From: Trileptium ribeirensis
Lineage: Eukaryota; Nematoda; Enoplea; Enoplida; Thoracostomopsidae
Reading direction: 5' to 3'
DNA length: 64,000 bases
Assembly: GCA_030248225.1 (NCBI GenBank)
Contig: JASANE010025039.1
Coordinates: forward strand, 23,085 to 87,084
Shown: piece by piece, positions 50,001-58,740 of the stretch
Position numbering within the stretch: the first letter of the stretch is position 1
Layout: every line of letters starts with the position of its first letter
The notes under the pieces: model-generated
Database searches by the model: none
Seen by the model: only the letters and a program-made list of their open reading frames with translations
Told to the model about the DNA's origin: nothing
Made by a program: the position numbers and the translations under genes

Positions 50001-53000
50001 CTATCCATTAAAGTCCTAGCTTATGTGCGTAGATCCCCATCTTTTCCGTGAAAATCATCCTAAATGAAACAAATTATCCTCGACTATGTGTACCTCCAAA
50101 CTTATGAACTACAAGGGTACAATAAAATGTAACTACAATCCTGAAAACATCAATGAAATACACAAGAAGGATACATCCAAATCTAGACCTTTATGGCCAT
50201 GGTCCACGGCAAAAATATGGAACGACAATTATCGATAAATGGTTACAATTATAAGTCCATAATCAAGGAACACGAGTATAATGATCATAAAGCGGTATAG
50301 AATCATAATAAAATATAGGCGCTTTTATGGCCTTAAACAACACGAAGATACGGTATGAATATGTACAACAAGTATACTTGAATGGTTAACAGGTACTATT
50401 CAAATCAGGCTGCCGAATCGTGTACGTATACCTAAAAATACATATGAGCATCAACAGCAATTCCAATGGTACACAAATATATGGTATGATCAAGGTTATA
50501 CAAATCAAATGCATAATACGTGCCTTTACGGCCATCAAAGTACAACAAAAGCAATAGTAATGATATATATAATTCAAGTACGCCAATAAAGCCTTTATGG
50601 CCAACAACGATATGGTTACAACAGTGATATTAATATACAGGTTACGTATACCAATAGGTGTCTTTATGACATTACAATCAACATATATATAGGTATATGG
50701 TAGCAATACTTCCATGATTATCCATTCCTGAATTACAATTACATACGTAATTATTAGTACGTTAATAACGACACCCATTTTGTTCACAAAAGTTGTCGGC
50801 TGTGCAGGCCGAAATATGACGAAAATCTTTATTCTTAGCGAGGTTAACGATTCATAATTTGTGCCATTTATAAAGTCTATAAATAAGGTGGCAACAGGGT
50901 CTTGCGGTCGGTTCGTATGTACGGGGGAAGATCGGCTTATGTATTCACTTGCGCGAAGAGGTCATAAATTGGTTCTAATTCCATATAAGTACGTATTGCG
51001 ATGCAACGGTTGGTTTCGTACTCTGTTGGGTCATCCCCGTTGGGTATTCTAAGTTGGGAGACATTCGTAACTAAATCCGTAAATGTTGGTCATTATACTG
51101 TGGCCAGAATTAATGGGGTATTTGTAAATGTTGGTCATTACACTGTGGCCAGGATTAATGGGGTATTTGAATAAATGTTGGCCATTATACTGTGGCCAGG
51201 ATTATTATATTTTGTATTAAATGATGGCCATTAGACTGTGGCCAGGATTAAGGGTATTCGATAAAACGTTGCCATTGGGCTATGGTCAGGATTAATCTTC
51301 CTCGTAACGATCCAGTATGGATGGATCTGTTACACAAATGACAAAACAGTCTGGAAAACGAAGAGTTTAAACATAAATGCTGAATGTCTGATCCAGAAGC
51401 GCACTACCAGAAAGCGGCAGAAGCCACGTTACCGTGCCGTAGGCTGGTTTTTGAACTAATATATATAACATTCAACACTTTTAAAACCTATTTTACGGAG
51501 GAAACAATTATTTTAATGCAGCACAAAGGAAAGCCTATATCCTTGGTGTTCATAGGAGACTGCCAAAAATTTGGGTTGTCCCCACTATCTACCCATGACT
51601 CAACTGACTTGGACGCATACGATTACATAATCGCCCCTAGGGGGCTACCCACTAAGGGTCGAAATCCTTTAAGCCATATTTATCCTCCATGATGAGGATC
51701 CGCAATAACCCCCTTTTAAAACAAAATTGGTTTAAATGAGGAAAATTATGAGGAACAATTGGGAAGACTGCAGAAAATTATTGGTTACCCATGTGGACTA
51801 CACCACCCGCGGCCAGCATCAGTTACCCATTTAAGCCGACAGAGATAGGCCACCTATGATATATCGGGCAGTTACGTAAAAATATATAATTCATCAATTA
51901 TTCCCCTATTGCGCGACAGAATACAATGCTTATACTTTGCGAAAAACAACTAGATTTAAACTACTGAGTAGAAACAACTTATGAGAAAATTATCTCGACT
52001 TGTAACACGAATCGTAGTCCAATATAACGATATAGAAGAGCATATTTAGCGATTTAGTATTTATGGCAACACACAAATGGTACTATAGAAACAACCTTCA
52101 CATGATTTCTAGAATCCAAAAATTACCGCAGCAATGCTTCATTAAACAAAAGTAAATGAACTGTATTGTAAATAAAGATATTAAATTTAGTTGCTAACCT
52201 TTAACAAAATTCAGATCCTGTGCTTCACTGGATACATATGGTTCATATGTTAGAAAAAGTGGCGCCGTTTCCCAACCGCTGGGTAACTGAACCCGTGTCA
52301 CAAATGACTGCGGAAATATTCCATCGCTTTTTGTGACAATGTTATATCCATGATTCCTGTAGAAGTGATATAGGTAAATGATTACATATATACTTAGCTA
52401 AAGAGCTAAATTTAGCACGTATACCCGAGTTGTTCCGTAATTCAGTACAGGATCTCAACACCAATGTCTGCGCATAACTCAACATTTAATCTTATATGCA
52501 CTGACACAATTTACGATATTGAAACACGTAGACGCTGTTCGCTATCACTATGACACGAGCTTCGCAATATACAAATGTCAGCAAGTGAAGAAATCCCAAC
52601 TACCGCCGCACGAGTAAAACACACCACATAATGGGTAATTACCTACGAAATTATGTGCCTATCACCATGAACTATCTGATATTACCATCAACACAAATGG
52701 CTATATTTAAGCCAATGTTCTTAGTTCTACGCCCTCTATAGAATCTCCTGGTCTGTTTTTAAATATATTCTCGGAAAAATATTATATAAAATCCAATTCT
52801 TCAAGTGGGTATGAAGTATTAGGACTATTTGCACTGTAGTTACCTTTTGATCGAAGTCTTCAGCAGACACAAAGGTTATTTCCTTTGTAACCAATTTATT
52901 GCTGTAAACACCACACACATTTCTCAACATACTGTCTAATGATTGAATGATAAGCTTAAATTGAACACAGAAATGTCAGGATTATACAGATATTGTCCGT

Positions 53001-56000
53001 CATGACCTCGAAAATTTAGCAAAAAACAACTTTCAACTTACCGGTGTATATTTATTTTAATTATCCGTAATATACAGCATGAGTAATTGATGAAAATATA
53101 ATCTTACCTGCTGGGTCATAAAGTATTACTGATTACTGATTTTTTGTTAAGGAATAACAAATGACAGGCCAGTACTCGACACTATGTCGATTTCGATTAA
53201 CGACCATGAGACAGGTATATACAGTATATATGTCAAAAGTATTAAAAAGGGTTACTTTTGGAATCATTGACTAAAGTTCGAACTTTAGACTTAAACAGTG
53301 TTTCGCAACCCAGTTATTACAGCTATATTGGTGTGGTTTCACCGATGTATATTAATTTACTGATAAATTTTAATCACGGGCACTAGAAGAATAAGATAAG
53401 GTGAAGGTAACATGAGCATACATTTAATATCAGCTATGGTGTAAACGGCACGTATATATGTCATGGGAATGGAACTGAAATTAGCTGAAATTTTGCACGA
53501 AACTTGAATCAGCCACAAAACTGGAATACCGGATCCACAGGGAAAAATATTATTAAAGGAGACACTACACAAGGTAGTAAGCTATCCTATGATATCACAA
53601 ATTATAGATTACACCCTACCTGGAATTTCATACAAGTGATGCCGAAAACCTGAATCGAACTGTTAACAGATTTCTTTTTTAATGATAATTCCACAGTTCT
53701 CATTCACGAACGGATGCTCGAGCAATCAAACGTGTGATCATGTACACGCAGAACCTAAGTAGCGGTTGTACTAAAAGTCATTTCAGCAAAATTGGTTAAT
53801 CTATTCCACACATACTCTTATTGCAAATAATGTAAAGTTTGCATAACGTAAAATGGCCAAAAAACATTATTCAACAGTATTTACAACAAGATCACTTTAA
53901 GGCATCAAGGTAAACATTGTGAGCCATCTTTAAACCTATCGGACTATCCGTTGCTGAGTTATGACGATTAAAAGCTACATACTGAATTATTTTCATTAGC
54001 TATGTGATCAGGATTAAATGTCACAAGGCCCTATTGCCTATGTTTGCAAATACAGGCTTGTAAACTTGGAGATGCATATCAAATGGCGTATTCGTGGTAT
54101 ACTTTTACACATTGACCGCGACCCACGAATACAACTGTCCGATCATTCAACATGAAATGTGGGCACGCAAATTCTGTATCTAAATCACAAAGTCTCTATT
54201 CGCATTTGATAAACTGTTAATACCAAAGGCTGAAATATGAACGCGATTTTTTGCACAATAGAATTAGTCATTGTGATAAAAGAACAACAATGATATGTGC
54301 ACATACATTCATGCATTAGGCCTTTATAGATGAACCACATGTTATAATTACACCACGTTTATACATAACTGGCTGTGTCTATGTTCCAACTCAACTGTCG
54401 TATTAAAGATTTGTAAATTGTCCCGCGTAAAATTACATGCACTAATTTCGCCAGCAATAACTGAAACGTATCTTGATAATATGAAGTACATAAGCTTACA
54501 AATAACTTGAAGACATATGGTAGCAATATCCAATCAGTGTCGGCGCAATATACACCTTACCCCACTTTGTGCTTGGTCCGAGTGAAAATGGCCATTCTAT
54601 ACATGTGTGCGCTGTCTGTCGATCACTCTACTTTGGCCGGCCTGTTATATATTGTTCCATGATAACATCAAGTTTAAACTTATCTTCCCTGCTGGTTTAT
54701 CGCCGGGACTTAACACATCTCGTGGGCGATAAGTGTCATATGTTATCACGTTCGGATATGATCATTGAAGAGATAATCGAATTTCCTAATTCGGATGCAT
54801 GCATGTATAGGCTTACTCGTTACGTCTACACCAGCTAACTACCGTTACGTGTGCGTAGAGGATCTACGACAAGAGCAAAATTTCACTGCACCGGTTCTCG
54901 AGTTATAATAAGTAACGTGATTTTTCGGCCTTTACGGGACCCGACATGAGATCATTTGGCACGCTTTTTCGGCGAGAAGACGTAGATAGTGTTCCTCATG
55001 CCTAATTAATGGGCATAAATAGAAGTTACAAGCTTTCAAATAAGCTGTAGCTTGAATGAATCCGCCCAGACAAAGTTGAAGTTATGTGTATTAACCTAAC
55101 AAAGCTATAGAATTTTTCACGTCAATTTTTCAAATTTAGCTGTCCTCTGCCACGGCTAGTAAGAATCTTTCCCCTCGCTTGTTTCATTCCTCGCTCAGAA
55201 TTCAATTGCCACTATCTATAATACTATAAATACTGATCGCGGTCGTCGTTTTATAGCCGAAAATACTTGAACGACTGTAAAAATACAAGAAAATATGGAA
55301 ATTAGCATTTTTAAGCAAAATTTATTCCCCCACATTTAAATTTCCGTCGAGTATGAATATGAGCCCCCTGAAGTCCCACTTCCCCGTTTCGGAATGCCGT
55401 GTACAGACCAGAAATATATAAGCCATTTTACAGAATGAAATTACCTATTACTTCACGCATCTTCAAGCGTTCAGTGTCATTTACGTAGAAAGTGTTGTTA
55501 GAAAACATTAGAACTCATGCGCGACTAAACTTAAAATGACCCCGCTAACCATCCTATTTTGCAATCCCCGATGTCGAAACCACATCCATTGTTACGGAGC
55601 AAATGAGACATTCGATTCGATTCACTGCTAGCGTAAACTTATAGGTTTTCATCCGGGTTATGACAATTCCGTAACATTTCATAGCGCTGAAACAGGATTC
55701 GCCTCAGTTCGCAAACAAATTTAATGTAAATGTGACGCCATAAACGGGCCGGTTATATTATTTATCAATTACGGTTTGCGAACAAGCCCCTTGTTAATAC
55801 AAATCCGAACAAAATTCTGTTCGCGAACATATTGGATATTACCGAACAAAAGTAGCATTTTTGACAGAATAAGAAAATGTTCGGTGATGAAAATCTTTAC
55901 AAAAAATACAATATAGAATGGTCAGCGGGGTCATTTAAAATTTAGCTGCGTATCAATATTTTAAACAAATTATTACCAGTTAGAATCGACATTGCGATCC

Positions 56001-56104
56001 ACGAATACAACATCGCCCACGTTTAGCGTTAGTTCTCCTGCTGCACCTGGTTTGAACTCGTATAATACTCGAGCCCAAAATGCGCTAGATGCTACAGCTT
56101 CCAT
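25844..56104 (-). CDS. DNMBP: Dynamin-binding protein (Tuba-like) Cdc42 RhoGEF, gene span, 3' end unresolved
   Basis: Eleven exons join with compatible phases into 1055 codons: 56104-55977, 52356-52199, 37882-37736, 35859-34121, 32245-32152, 30250-30132, 29789-29640, 29342-29237, 28092-27965, 27320-27087, 26005-25844. All introns are GT-AG. The protein starts MEA, followed by SH3 domains at about residues 8-62, 71-128, 163-217, 290-345 and 405-460, a PPPRPAEPP motif before the DH domain (about 689-880), and a BAR domain from about 885. Known Tuba proteins link dynamin and actin regulators (N-terminal SH3s), activate Cdc42 (DH) and bind membranes (BAR, taking the place of a PH domain). As I recall it, the vertebrate form has four SH3 domains before DH and two after BAR. 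Here five precede DH and the C-terminal part was not found, so the gene is either shorter or continues beyond the LINE at 25.6 kb. Confidence 0.9.
26006..27086 (-). other. DNMBP intron 10
   Basis: AT-rich, with a direct duplication of TGCTCGAGCAGAG near 26524 and 26550. No other gene recognised. Confidence 0.6.
27087..27320 (-). CDS. DNMBP: DNMBP exon 10 (BAR domain)
   Basis: Acceptor TTGTCTTTCAG, phase 0, 78 codons, encoding amphipathic helices of BAR from ALETEFRSVEKLVKVLLRQ to LLHIWQRATSQISENL. The 3' boundary was chosen at TTG|GTGCGA because it keeps phase with exon 11; the frame remains open beyond it, so this donor is less certain than the acceptor. Confidence 0.8.
27965..28092 (-). 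CDS. DNMBP: DNMBP exon 9 (DH-BAR linker)
   Basis: Acceptor CACTACTTATAG; completes Val881. Encodes KYRRDD and then LSKINIHSVRKKSSRFGMKL, a basic segment characteristic of the DNMBP/ARHGEF37-type start of BAR. Donor TTG|GTAATA. Confidence 0.9.
28093..29236 (-). other. DNMBP intron 8
   Basis: No transposon or RNA gene recognised; the ORFs at 28311-28553 (plus) and 28901-29164 (minus) are motif-free. Confidence 0.55.
29237..29342 (-). CDS. DNMBP: DNMBP exon 8 (end of DH)
   Basis: Acceptor ATAATTTTAG. Encodes a helix with DKGKLVDAIECMAAVAQSMD and FKRRKEL, the last DH helix leading into the BAR linker. Donor G|GTATCT, phase 1. Confidence 0.88.
29640..29789 (-). CDS. DNMBP: DNMBP exon 7 (DH domain core)
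   Basis: Acceptor CTGACTTGCAG, phase 0, 50 codons. Contains ISRPVQRVLKYPLFLNEL, the conserved region 3 signature of DH domains (P-QR--YPLLL-EL), which contacts the GTPase. Donor AAA|GTGAGT. Confidence 0.95.
30132..30250 (-). CDS. DNMBP: DNMBP exon 6 (DH domain)
   Basis: Acceptor TTAATTTTAG; two bases complete Thr756. Encodes 39 codons with IGECFLQCADDFNKHLGLYS, matching the DH segment in which a helix ends with F--Y--Y-like aromatic residues. Donor AAA|GTATGC. Confidence 0.88.
30251..32151 (-). other. DNMBP intron 5
   Basis: AT-rich. Near 30690-30790 a stretch faintly resembles family R1 (AAACCC, GCTCAATTTTGGCACCAAATATAGG). No gene recognised. Confidence 0.45.
32152..32245 (-). CDS. DNMBP: DNMBP exon 5 (DH domain)
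   Basis: Encodes VIAPGYGVPLLTVGTVMEIS and a helix ending LLQKEQ, the second conserved helix of the DH domain. The chosen acceptor (TATTTTTAAAG) has a weak polypyrimidine tract; the nearby TTTCAG at +11 would create a stop, so the weaker site is preferred. Donor A|GTATGT. Confidence 0.8.
32246..34120 (-). other. DNMBP intron 4
   Basis: Contains the repeat copy at 33331-33470 and tRNA-like box A words just after it (TAGCGCAGCTGG near 33474). Otherwise no supported feature. Confidence 0.5.
33331..33470 (+). repeat. Repeat copy lacking the 1.58-kb transposon insertion
   Basis: Shares with 168-231 the stretch GTTTCAA-GGTTT, CG(A/G)CCGACGAAC or variant, GATTTCCAAAA, and (A/G)TGCGTTTT-like words. 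It then continues into words resembling 1826-1900 and 2050-2080 (TTGGTTATGTA, GGTTTGATTATA). The two parts are separated by the transposon in the first locus but adjacent here. Confidence 0.5.
34121..35859 (-). CDS. DNMBP: DNMBP exon 4 (SH3-3 to SH3-5, linker, start of DH)
   Basis: 1739 bp: two bases completing Lys145 plus 579 codons, with no stop. Encodes SH3-3 (ending SGTFPLGFVQL), SH3-4 (start ARVKYSFTAEFAGELTVSAG, end GIVPTEYLDV), and SH3-5 (start YVVEYSFVGTERGDL, end GLIPICFL). A Ser/Thr-rich linker and KVPPPRPAEPP follow. The first DH helix begins RAQRVNLIEEIIQSEKEY, with the conserved E-EYV-DL pattern, and continues to KLPE. Acceptor CATATTTTCAG, donor GAG|GTGAGC. The long central exon is the strongest evidence for the gene. 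Confidence 0.95.
35860..37735 (-). other. DNMBP intron 3
   Basis: No coding sequence recognised apart from the tRNA-like fragment at 37541-37590. Confidence 0.5.
37541..37590 (-). pseudogene. tRNA-like 5' half (possible SINE head)
   Basis: On the minus strand, GTAGTGTGGCAGAGTGGTTA contains a perfect RNA polymerase III box A (TGGCAGAGTGG) and resembles the 5' acceptor strand and D arm of a Ser/Leu-type tRNA. No matching anticodon stem, box B or 3' acceptor strand follows, so this is at most a tRNA relic or the head of a SINE. Confidence 0.35.
37736..37882 (-). CDS. DNMBP: DNMBP exon 3 (end of SH3-2)
   Basis: Acceptor TGTATTTTAG. Encodes EIIMGLGRVDDNWWNGEI and GRRGLFPLN, the WW and G-FP-N blocks of SH3-2, which match the phase left by exon 2. 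Donor A|GTAAAC. It lies about 14.3 kb from exon 2, across a transposon-filled intron. Confidence 0.92.
38830..38950 (+). repeat. Tandem duplication, about 72-bp unit
   Basis: TGCGAAATCTACTTAA occurs at 38831 and 38903. Both copies are followed by an A/G-T-rich spacer, TTTAG, a TTCA-CAAGTA or TTCAGCAAGTA word, and then (C/T)ACGT. The copies are diverged, with small indels. Confidence 0.7.
38984..39085. repeat. Hairpin element with about 37-bp arms
   Basis: Left arm TAATAAACTATACCACTGGC, continuing CGCA to 39021. The right arm (39050-39085) reads as its reverse complement with a two-base gap and a few mismatches. The loop is about 28 bases. It could be a foldback MITE or a structured RNA-forming repeat. 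Confidence 0.8.
40674..40686 (+). repeat. Target-site duplication, left copy
   Basis: ATAAGTATAAGAT, repeated exactly at 45415-45427 on the other side of the LINE. Confidence 0.85.
41060..42230 (+). pseudogene. LINE ORF1 with DUF4780-type domain, frameshifted
   Basis: ATG at 41060 opens an acidic, Asp/Ser-rich N terminus, then a stretch ending with AGAKKRSKTFERK. Frameshifts occur between about 41620 and 41720. The second part (to about 42227) begins near KAPPAKSYMEAASQSLDLII and contains TFTAASEKEIHFRDSGVW and GIKLKAIPRTEFDQ, the pattern of the DUF4780 RNA-binding-like domain. It probably served as the nucleic-acid-binding ORF1 protein. Confidence 0.75.
42710..44456 (+). pseudogene. LINE ORF2, endonuclease and N-terminal RT part
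   Basis: Starts MIRVIQIHLQHCKEAVLELN, the usual start of an AP-type LINE endonuclease, followed by ALVQEPYL (the QEP catalytic block). A TAG at 42911-42913 and several frameshifts follow. The part 43261-43900 carries the endonuclease-RT linker (PEWWNSELD block, RRYNRC). The part 44150-44456 has DAPGLDGI (the PG-DGI block of RT) and WRNTNVILIPKPDKDDY plus FRPITL, the early RT motifs. The frame then jumps into RNase H sequence. Confidence 0.82.
44448..44957 (+). pseudogene. LINE RNase H domain
   Basis: Frame starting FITDGSKTKNG (first Asp block), followed by AGAWVNG, the ETEIYAV-like segment, IFSDSKAAIAAI (DS block), and NIAWVPGHSDIEGNEIADGL (His and Asp block). All canonical catalytic residues appear present, with one frame change near 44495-44590. 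This domain is joined to RT motif 2 by the deletion at about 44451-44463. Confidence 0.85.
44953..45171 (+). pseudogene. LINE ORF2 C-terminal CCHC-like segment
   Basis: Separate frame following RNase H. Contains MRLCIQIITGHCVLNGHLHK and CDRCCVTESRDHFLYTC, a cysteine/histidine motif at the usual C-terminal position. Ends at TGA 45169-45171. Confidence 0.8.
45396..45414 (+). repeat. (TTA)n 3' tail of the LINE
   Basis: About six TTA/ATT triplets at the LINE 3' end, directly before the right target-site duplication. Confidence 0.8.
45415..45427 (+). repeat. Target-site duplication, right copy
   Basis: Exact match to 40674-40686. Confidence 0.85.
45428..50187. other. Intron sequence without recognised genes
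   Basis: Continuation of the sequence that the LINE entered; composition similar to 39.4-40.7 kb. Many short ORFs without motifs (46897-47100, 47216-47410, 47379-47570, 48914-49144 and others). Small palindromes such as CCTGGATC-GGATCCAGG (near 45696) occur. No RNA gene recognised. Confidence 0.4.
47411..47630 (+). repeat. Diverged direct repeat, spacing about 160 bp
   Basis: GACGGACCCCTGTCAGGCGG followed by TCGGGTTTATGATTCCGACG (near 47411) is echoed near 47570 by GGCAAACCCCTTCAGGGTCG and TCGGGTTTGTGTTTCCGACG. Each has an internal GTCGG-CCGAC inverted pair and is followed by AGATATT or CGATATT. A shorter relative lies at 47235-47270. Confidence 0.6.
50188..50680 (+). repeat. Degenerate tandem repeat with CCTTTATGGCC modules
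   Basis: The word CTTTATGGCC or a one-base variant recurs near 50189, 50322, 50522, 50592 and (as CTTTATGAC) 50663; the last three are about 70 bp apart. The surrounding words TACAACA and TACCAATA also recur. Confidence 0.5.
51081..51300 (+). repeat. 45-bp tandem repeat, five copies
   Basis: Units start near 51081, 51126, 51173, 51219 and 51263. The consensus core is AAATGTTGGCCATTATACTG followed by TGGCCAGGATTAAT. Divergence increases to the right. Each unit contains an inverted TGGCCA pair around ATTATACTG, which could form a small hairpin. Confidence 0.85.
52199..52356 (-). CDS. DNMBP: DNMBP exon 2 (end of SH3-1, start of SH3-2)
   Basis: Acceptor CTTCTACAG, then one base completing Trp43. 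Encodes the segment with GIFPQSFV, the G-P-SFV end of SH3-1, a short linker, and the ALYDY-equivalent strand LFLTYEP of SH3-2, through DLNFVK. Donor G|GTTAGC, leaving one base of the next codon. Confidence 0.9.
52357..55976 (-). other. DNMBP intron 1
   Basis: AT-rich. GTTCGCAAAC (near 55709) and GTTTGCGAAC (near 55773) form an inverted pair. ORFs 54569-54838 (plus) and 53357-53572 (minus) have no recognisable content. Confidence 0.55.
55977..56104 (-). CDS. DNMBP: DNMBP exon 1 (start codon, first half of SH3-1)
   Basis: Starts ATG at 56104 with a TAG immediately upstream in frame, and encodes MEAVASSAFWARVLYEFKPG, then the acidic and GDVVFV blocks of an SH3 domain. It ends after NVDSN and the first two bases of a Trp codon (donor TG|GTAATA), exactly at the SH3 Trp position. 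The MEA start resembles that of vertebrate Tuba. A 5' UTR exon upstream cannot be recognised. Confidence 0.85.
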
Positions 56105-56690
56105 CTATGTGAATGTAGCTTCAATTGAAGCGCAACCATCTGTGCTTAGTTCAATAACCAATAGCAAAATGATCATTAAACGTATCGATTGTATCTTGCA
56201 ACTATTATATTACTATATATTCAGTAAGAATGTATCATTATGCAGACATAGAGAGCTAAGTAAAAATACTAACAATCAACTGTTTTACAGAACCTGGACA
56301 AAATTTTTTGAGACCGTATAATGTTTTTCTGAGTTAAGCAAAAATGGTTTTCTGAAGCCAAAGGTATTACTCGTACATTTGATCAATATATATCTAGTGT
56401 AAGACATCGTGTCACAAGGAAGGCGCATGCTAATGCACGATTGGGTGATGTACCTAACATTTAATTAATTGACCAAACACCTAAACCGACCATAAAACAT
56501 TTTCGTTATAGCTATTTACTTCAGCCAATAATTTAGGATTCATATAAACTTGAAACGTAACGAGAAACTCTTTAGAAACGGGCTTGATAGTTCTACAAAA
56601 CTAAACCGCATGCAGCTAGCTACTGTAAGAAACCTTAGGTATGTGAGCAGTAATAAATTTTATCCCGAAAAACAATAGACTAATATACGG
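56105..56690. other. Upstream flank of the DNMBP start codon
   Basis: Should contain the 5' UTR, further non-coding exons or the promoter, but no TATA box, initiator or CpG-like stretch stands out. The plus ORF 55992-56321 is antisense to exon 1. Confidence 0.4.
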
Positions 56691-56699
56691 GGTGCCCGG

Positions 56700-57560
56700 A
56701 CAAATTTAATTATGATTTTCCACGAGCACCTTCATATTTTCCAGGAATTTTTGCTTTGGTTTTGCCAGTCTCCGTTGTACGCGGTAAATTCCGGGTTTGC
56801 AGGGTGGGGTGGAAATCAAATTTTTATGACGACGGCTATCGGTATTTAAACGGGGAGGGGATTCGTCACCTAAGATTGTAGGGTCCAAGGTGTGGCCAAT
56901 AAAATGCCGGTGACACGATTAGGTATGGCGCACGTCCTTTTGAGAGCGGCTTATATTTTGCGAGGCGGTGCATCTAGTTCTAAACACTCTCTCCAAAGAA
57001 AAACTCAGAACCAAAGACAGTAGGAAAAATGTATATTTTGATAAAACAATTAATTACAACTACAAGGTACACGAATTGAACATGCGATTCTATTTTTGAG
57101 GAATGTTAATCCCTGGCCACTATGAATTCGGCTCGCTTTCTGTTTCAACCTGATTTACCTGCGGACTCGTAATTCTCTTGTTTGATCTATTACCCCTTAT
57201 GGTTTAGATTACCTATTTCGCTATTATTTTTCTTATGTGATTAATACAAAATAGCCTGAGAAGAAATACACCGTAATTCTATATAAGTACCTTAATCTAG
57301 GTCCTTAGATTTAAGCCGTATATTTACCCCTATCTTATGTAACGTACACCAGACATGAATGTACGAGGGCTATATTATGAACCAGGTTGTGACGAGAGCA
57401 CACACCCTAGTTGGAACTTTGTCTCTCTCAATGCCCCGACACCTGAGACGAATGCTAACAGTTGGTTGTGTGGAAGGAAGGCAGCTTAAGATTGGTCGTT
57501 CCTAATGACACACCCCTTACTCGCCCCTGACGCTCAAGAAATAAACCCGTTTTCCTTATT
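56700..57560 (+). repeat. Long complex repeat unit, copy M1
   Basis: Core around 56815-56930: TATGACGACGGCTATCGGTA, then GGATTCGTCACCT, AAGATTGTAGGGTCC, GGTGTGGCCA and GCGCACGTCCTTTTGAG. The same ordered words occur at 59760, 61660 and 62575, and inverted at 59500-59650. Further right, TAAGTACCTTAATCTAGGTC (near 57288) matches the distal array words at 60270 and 63150. Confidence 0.6.
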
Positions 57561-58740
57561 CTCACCCCGGAGGTTGCTCACTCACAGCTGACTCGACAGA
57601 TATTGAAACTATCTATATACTATAAGTTATGTGCCACCATATAACACTCTAATGCTTAATTGTATAAGCCGGAATACTTAATTGTGGTAAGTAGTATTAC
57701 CAAGGTTATATATATAATACTTTGGCATTCGTATACCTATCGATGTATATTTTGGTAGAGACGCTATTGGATTTTTGTCAGTCGTGGTATCCAGCGCAAC
57801 CGTTTTGGAACACAAAACCATAAGCCAAAAGTAATAAAACTCAAAACCCAGCTCAGCTCACGCAATTCTTTGCGTGTATCTCATCCCAGTAACAATTATG
57901 TGAAAATTGTTGAGATTACTGTCGGGGGTTCGGTAGGCTACCAAGAGTCCAAAGGGTTCAAAAACCTTAATAAATCCCGTTCAGAACCAAAATTTTTGGT
58001 TTTACGTTTTTCATATATTAAGCACTCTCTTCCTGTCCTTGTCCTTTTGTTGTCTTGTTTTCATTTGTAGTCGTGCTAATTTGCATAAATTACATCAATT
58101 TATGTAAGTAGCTAACATGAAGTTAGCTGAAGTTTATGTTGTCTAGCGTTCAGTTGTTGTATTCTGTTACCCAGATAGTGAATTGTGAGACGAATTGTGA
58201 ATCTAGATCGTGTTTTGCGTAAAAATATTACTCATTTAGGGTTTTATGGTGATCGATATAGTTCCGGCTTCTGTAGCGCAAAGAATTACGCTTAATCTTA
58301 CCTAGTTTTCTTTGTTTTTAAATCGCCATGGATTACTTAGCTGCCATTAACCGCTATCATAGCTCAACGGTTGTGGTTATGTGGTTAAGAGCCTAGATGC
58401 GATCGTTAGCGTTAATAGAATTTTTTATAGTTTTATGGATTGTTACTAGCACGGAACGTGGTGAGCGTAAAGAATTACGCGGATTAACGGTGTTTAAAGG
58501 TGACGAGCTCGACTTTTTTGTTTCACGAATTCCGGTTAACGAACTTATGTTATTGGCTCAGAACTTCACAGATAAGTATCCAAAAAGTAATTAGTAATAT
58601 TATCGTTCCTTATAAAAGAAGAAGGAATTAGAGTGGCATAAAAACTGTATCACGTGCGCTAACTTAATCAATAACGGTCTTCCTATAGTGGCTTCAAAGC
58701 GAGTTACCGTTAGAACTGAGTAAACCTAGTGGAGTATAGT
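57561..58740. other. Region between inverted repeat arms, small ORFs
   Basis: ORFs 57870-58070 and 58397-58594 on the plus strand. The second begins with a hydrophobic segment (LALIEFFIVLWIVTS) like a signal peptide, followed by a charged stretch, but is only 65 codons long. No protein family was recognised. Confidence 0.3.

Larger units (their letters stand above)
37883..52198 (-). other. DNMBP intron 2 (14.3 kb) with nested repeats
   Basis: By far the largest intron. It houses the 38.8-39.1 kb repeats, a LINE on the opposite strand (40687-45414), and roughly 6.8 kb of non-coding sequence with several degenerate tandem repeats. No cellular exon was recognised within it. The flanking exons join in phase inside one SH3 domain, which fixes the intron ends. 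Confidence 0.85.

Noticed and set aside
51081..51300. CRISPR-like array
   Set aside because: Repeats are contiguous 45-bp units without unique spacers, and the window is eukaryotic.
52842..52891. Apparent exon on the minus strand between consensus-like AG and GT (ends with FDQK before GTAACT)
   Set aside because: Its phase fits neither neighbour, whereas exon 1 (55977-56104) and exon 2 (52199-52356) join directly at the SH3 tryptophan with matching phase.
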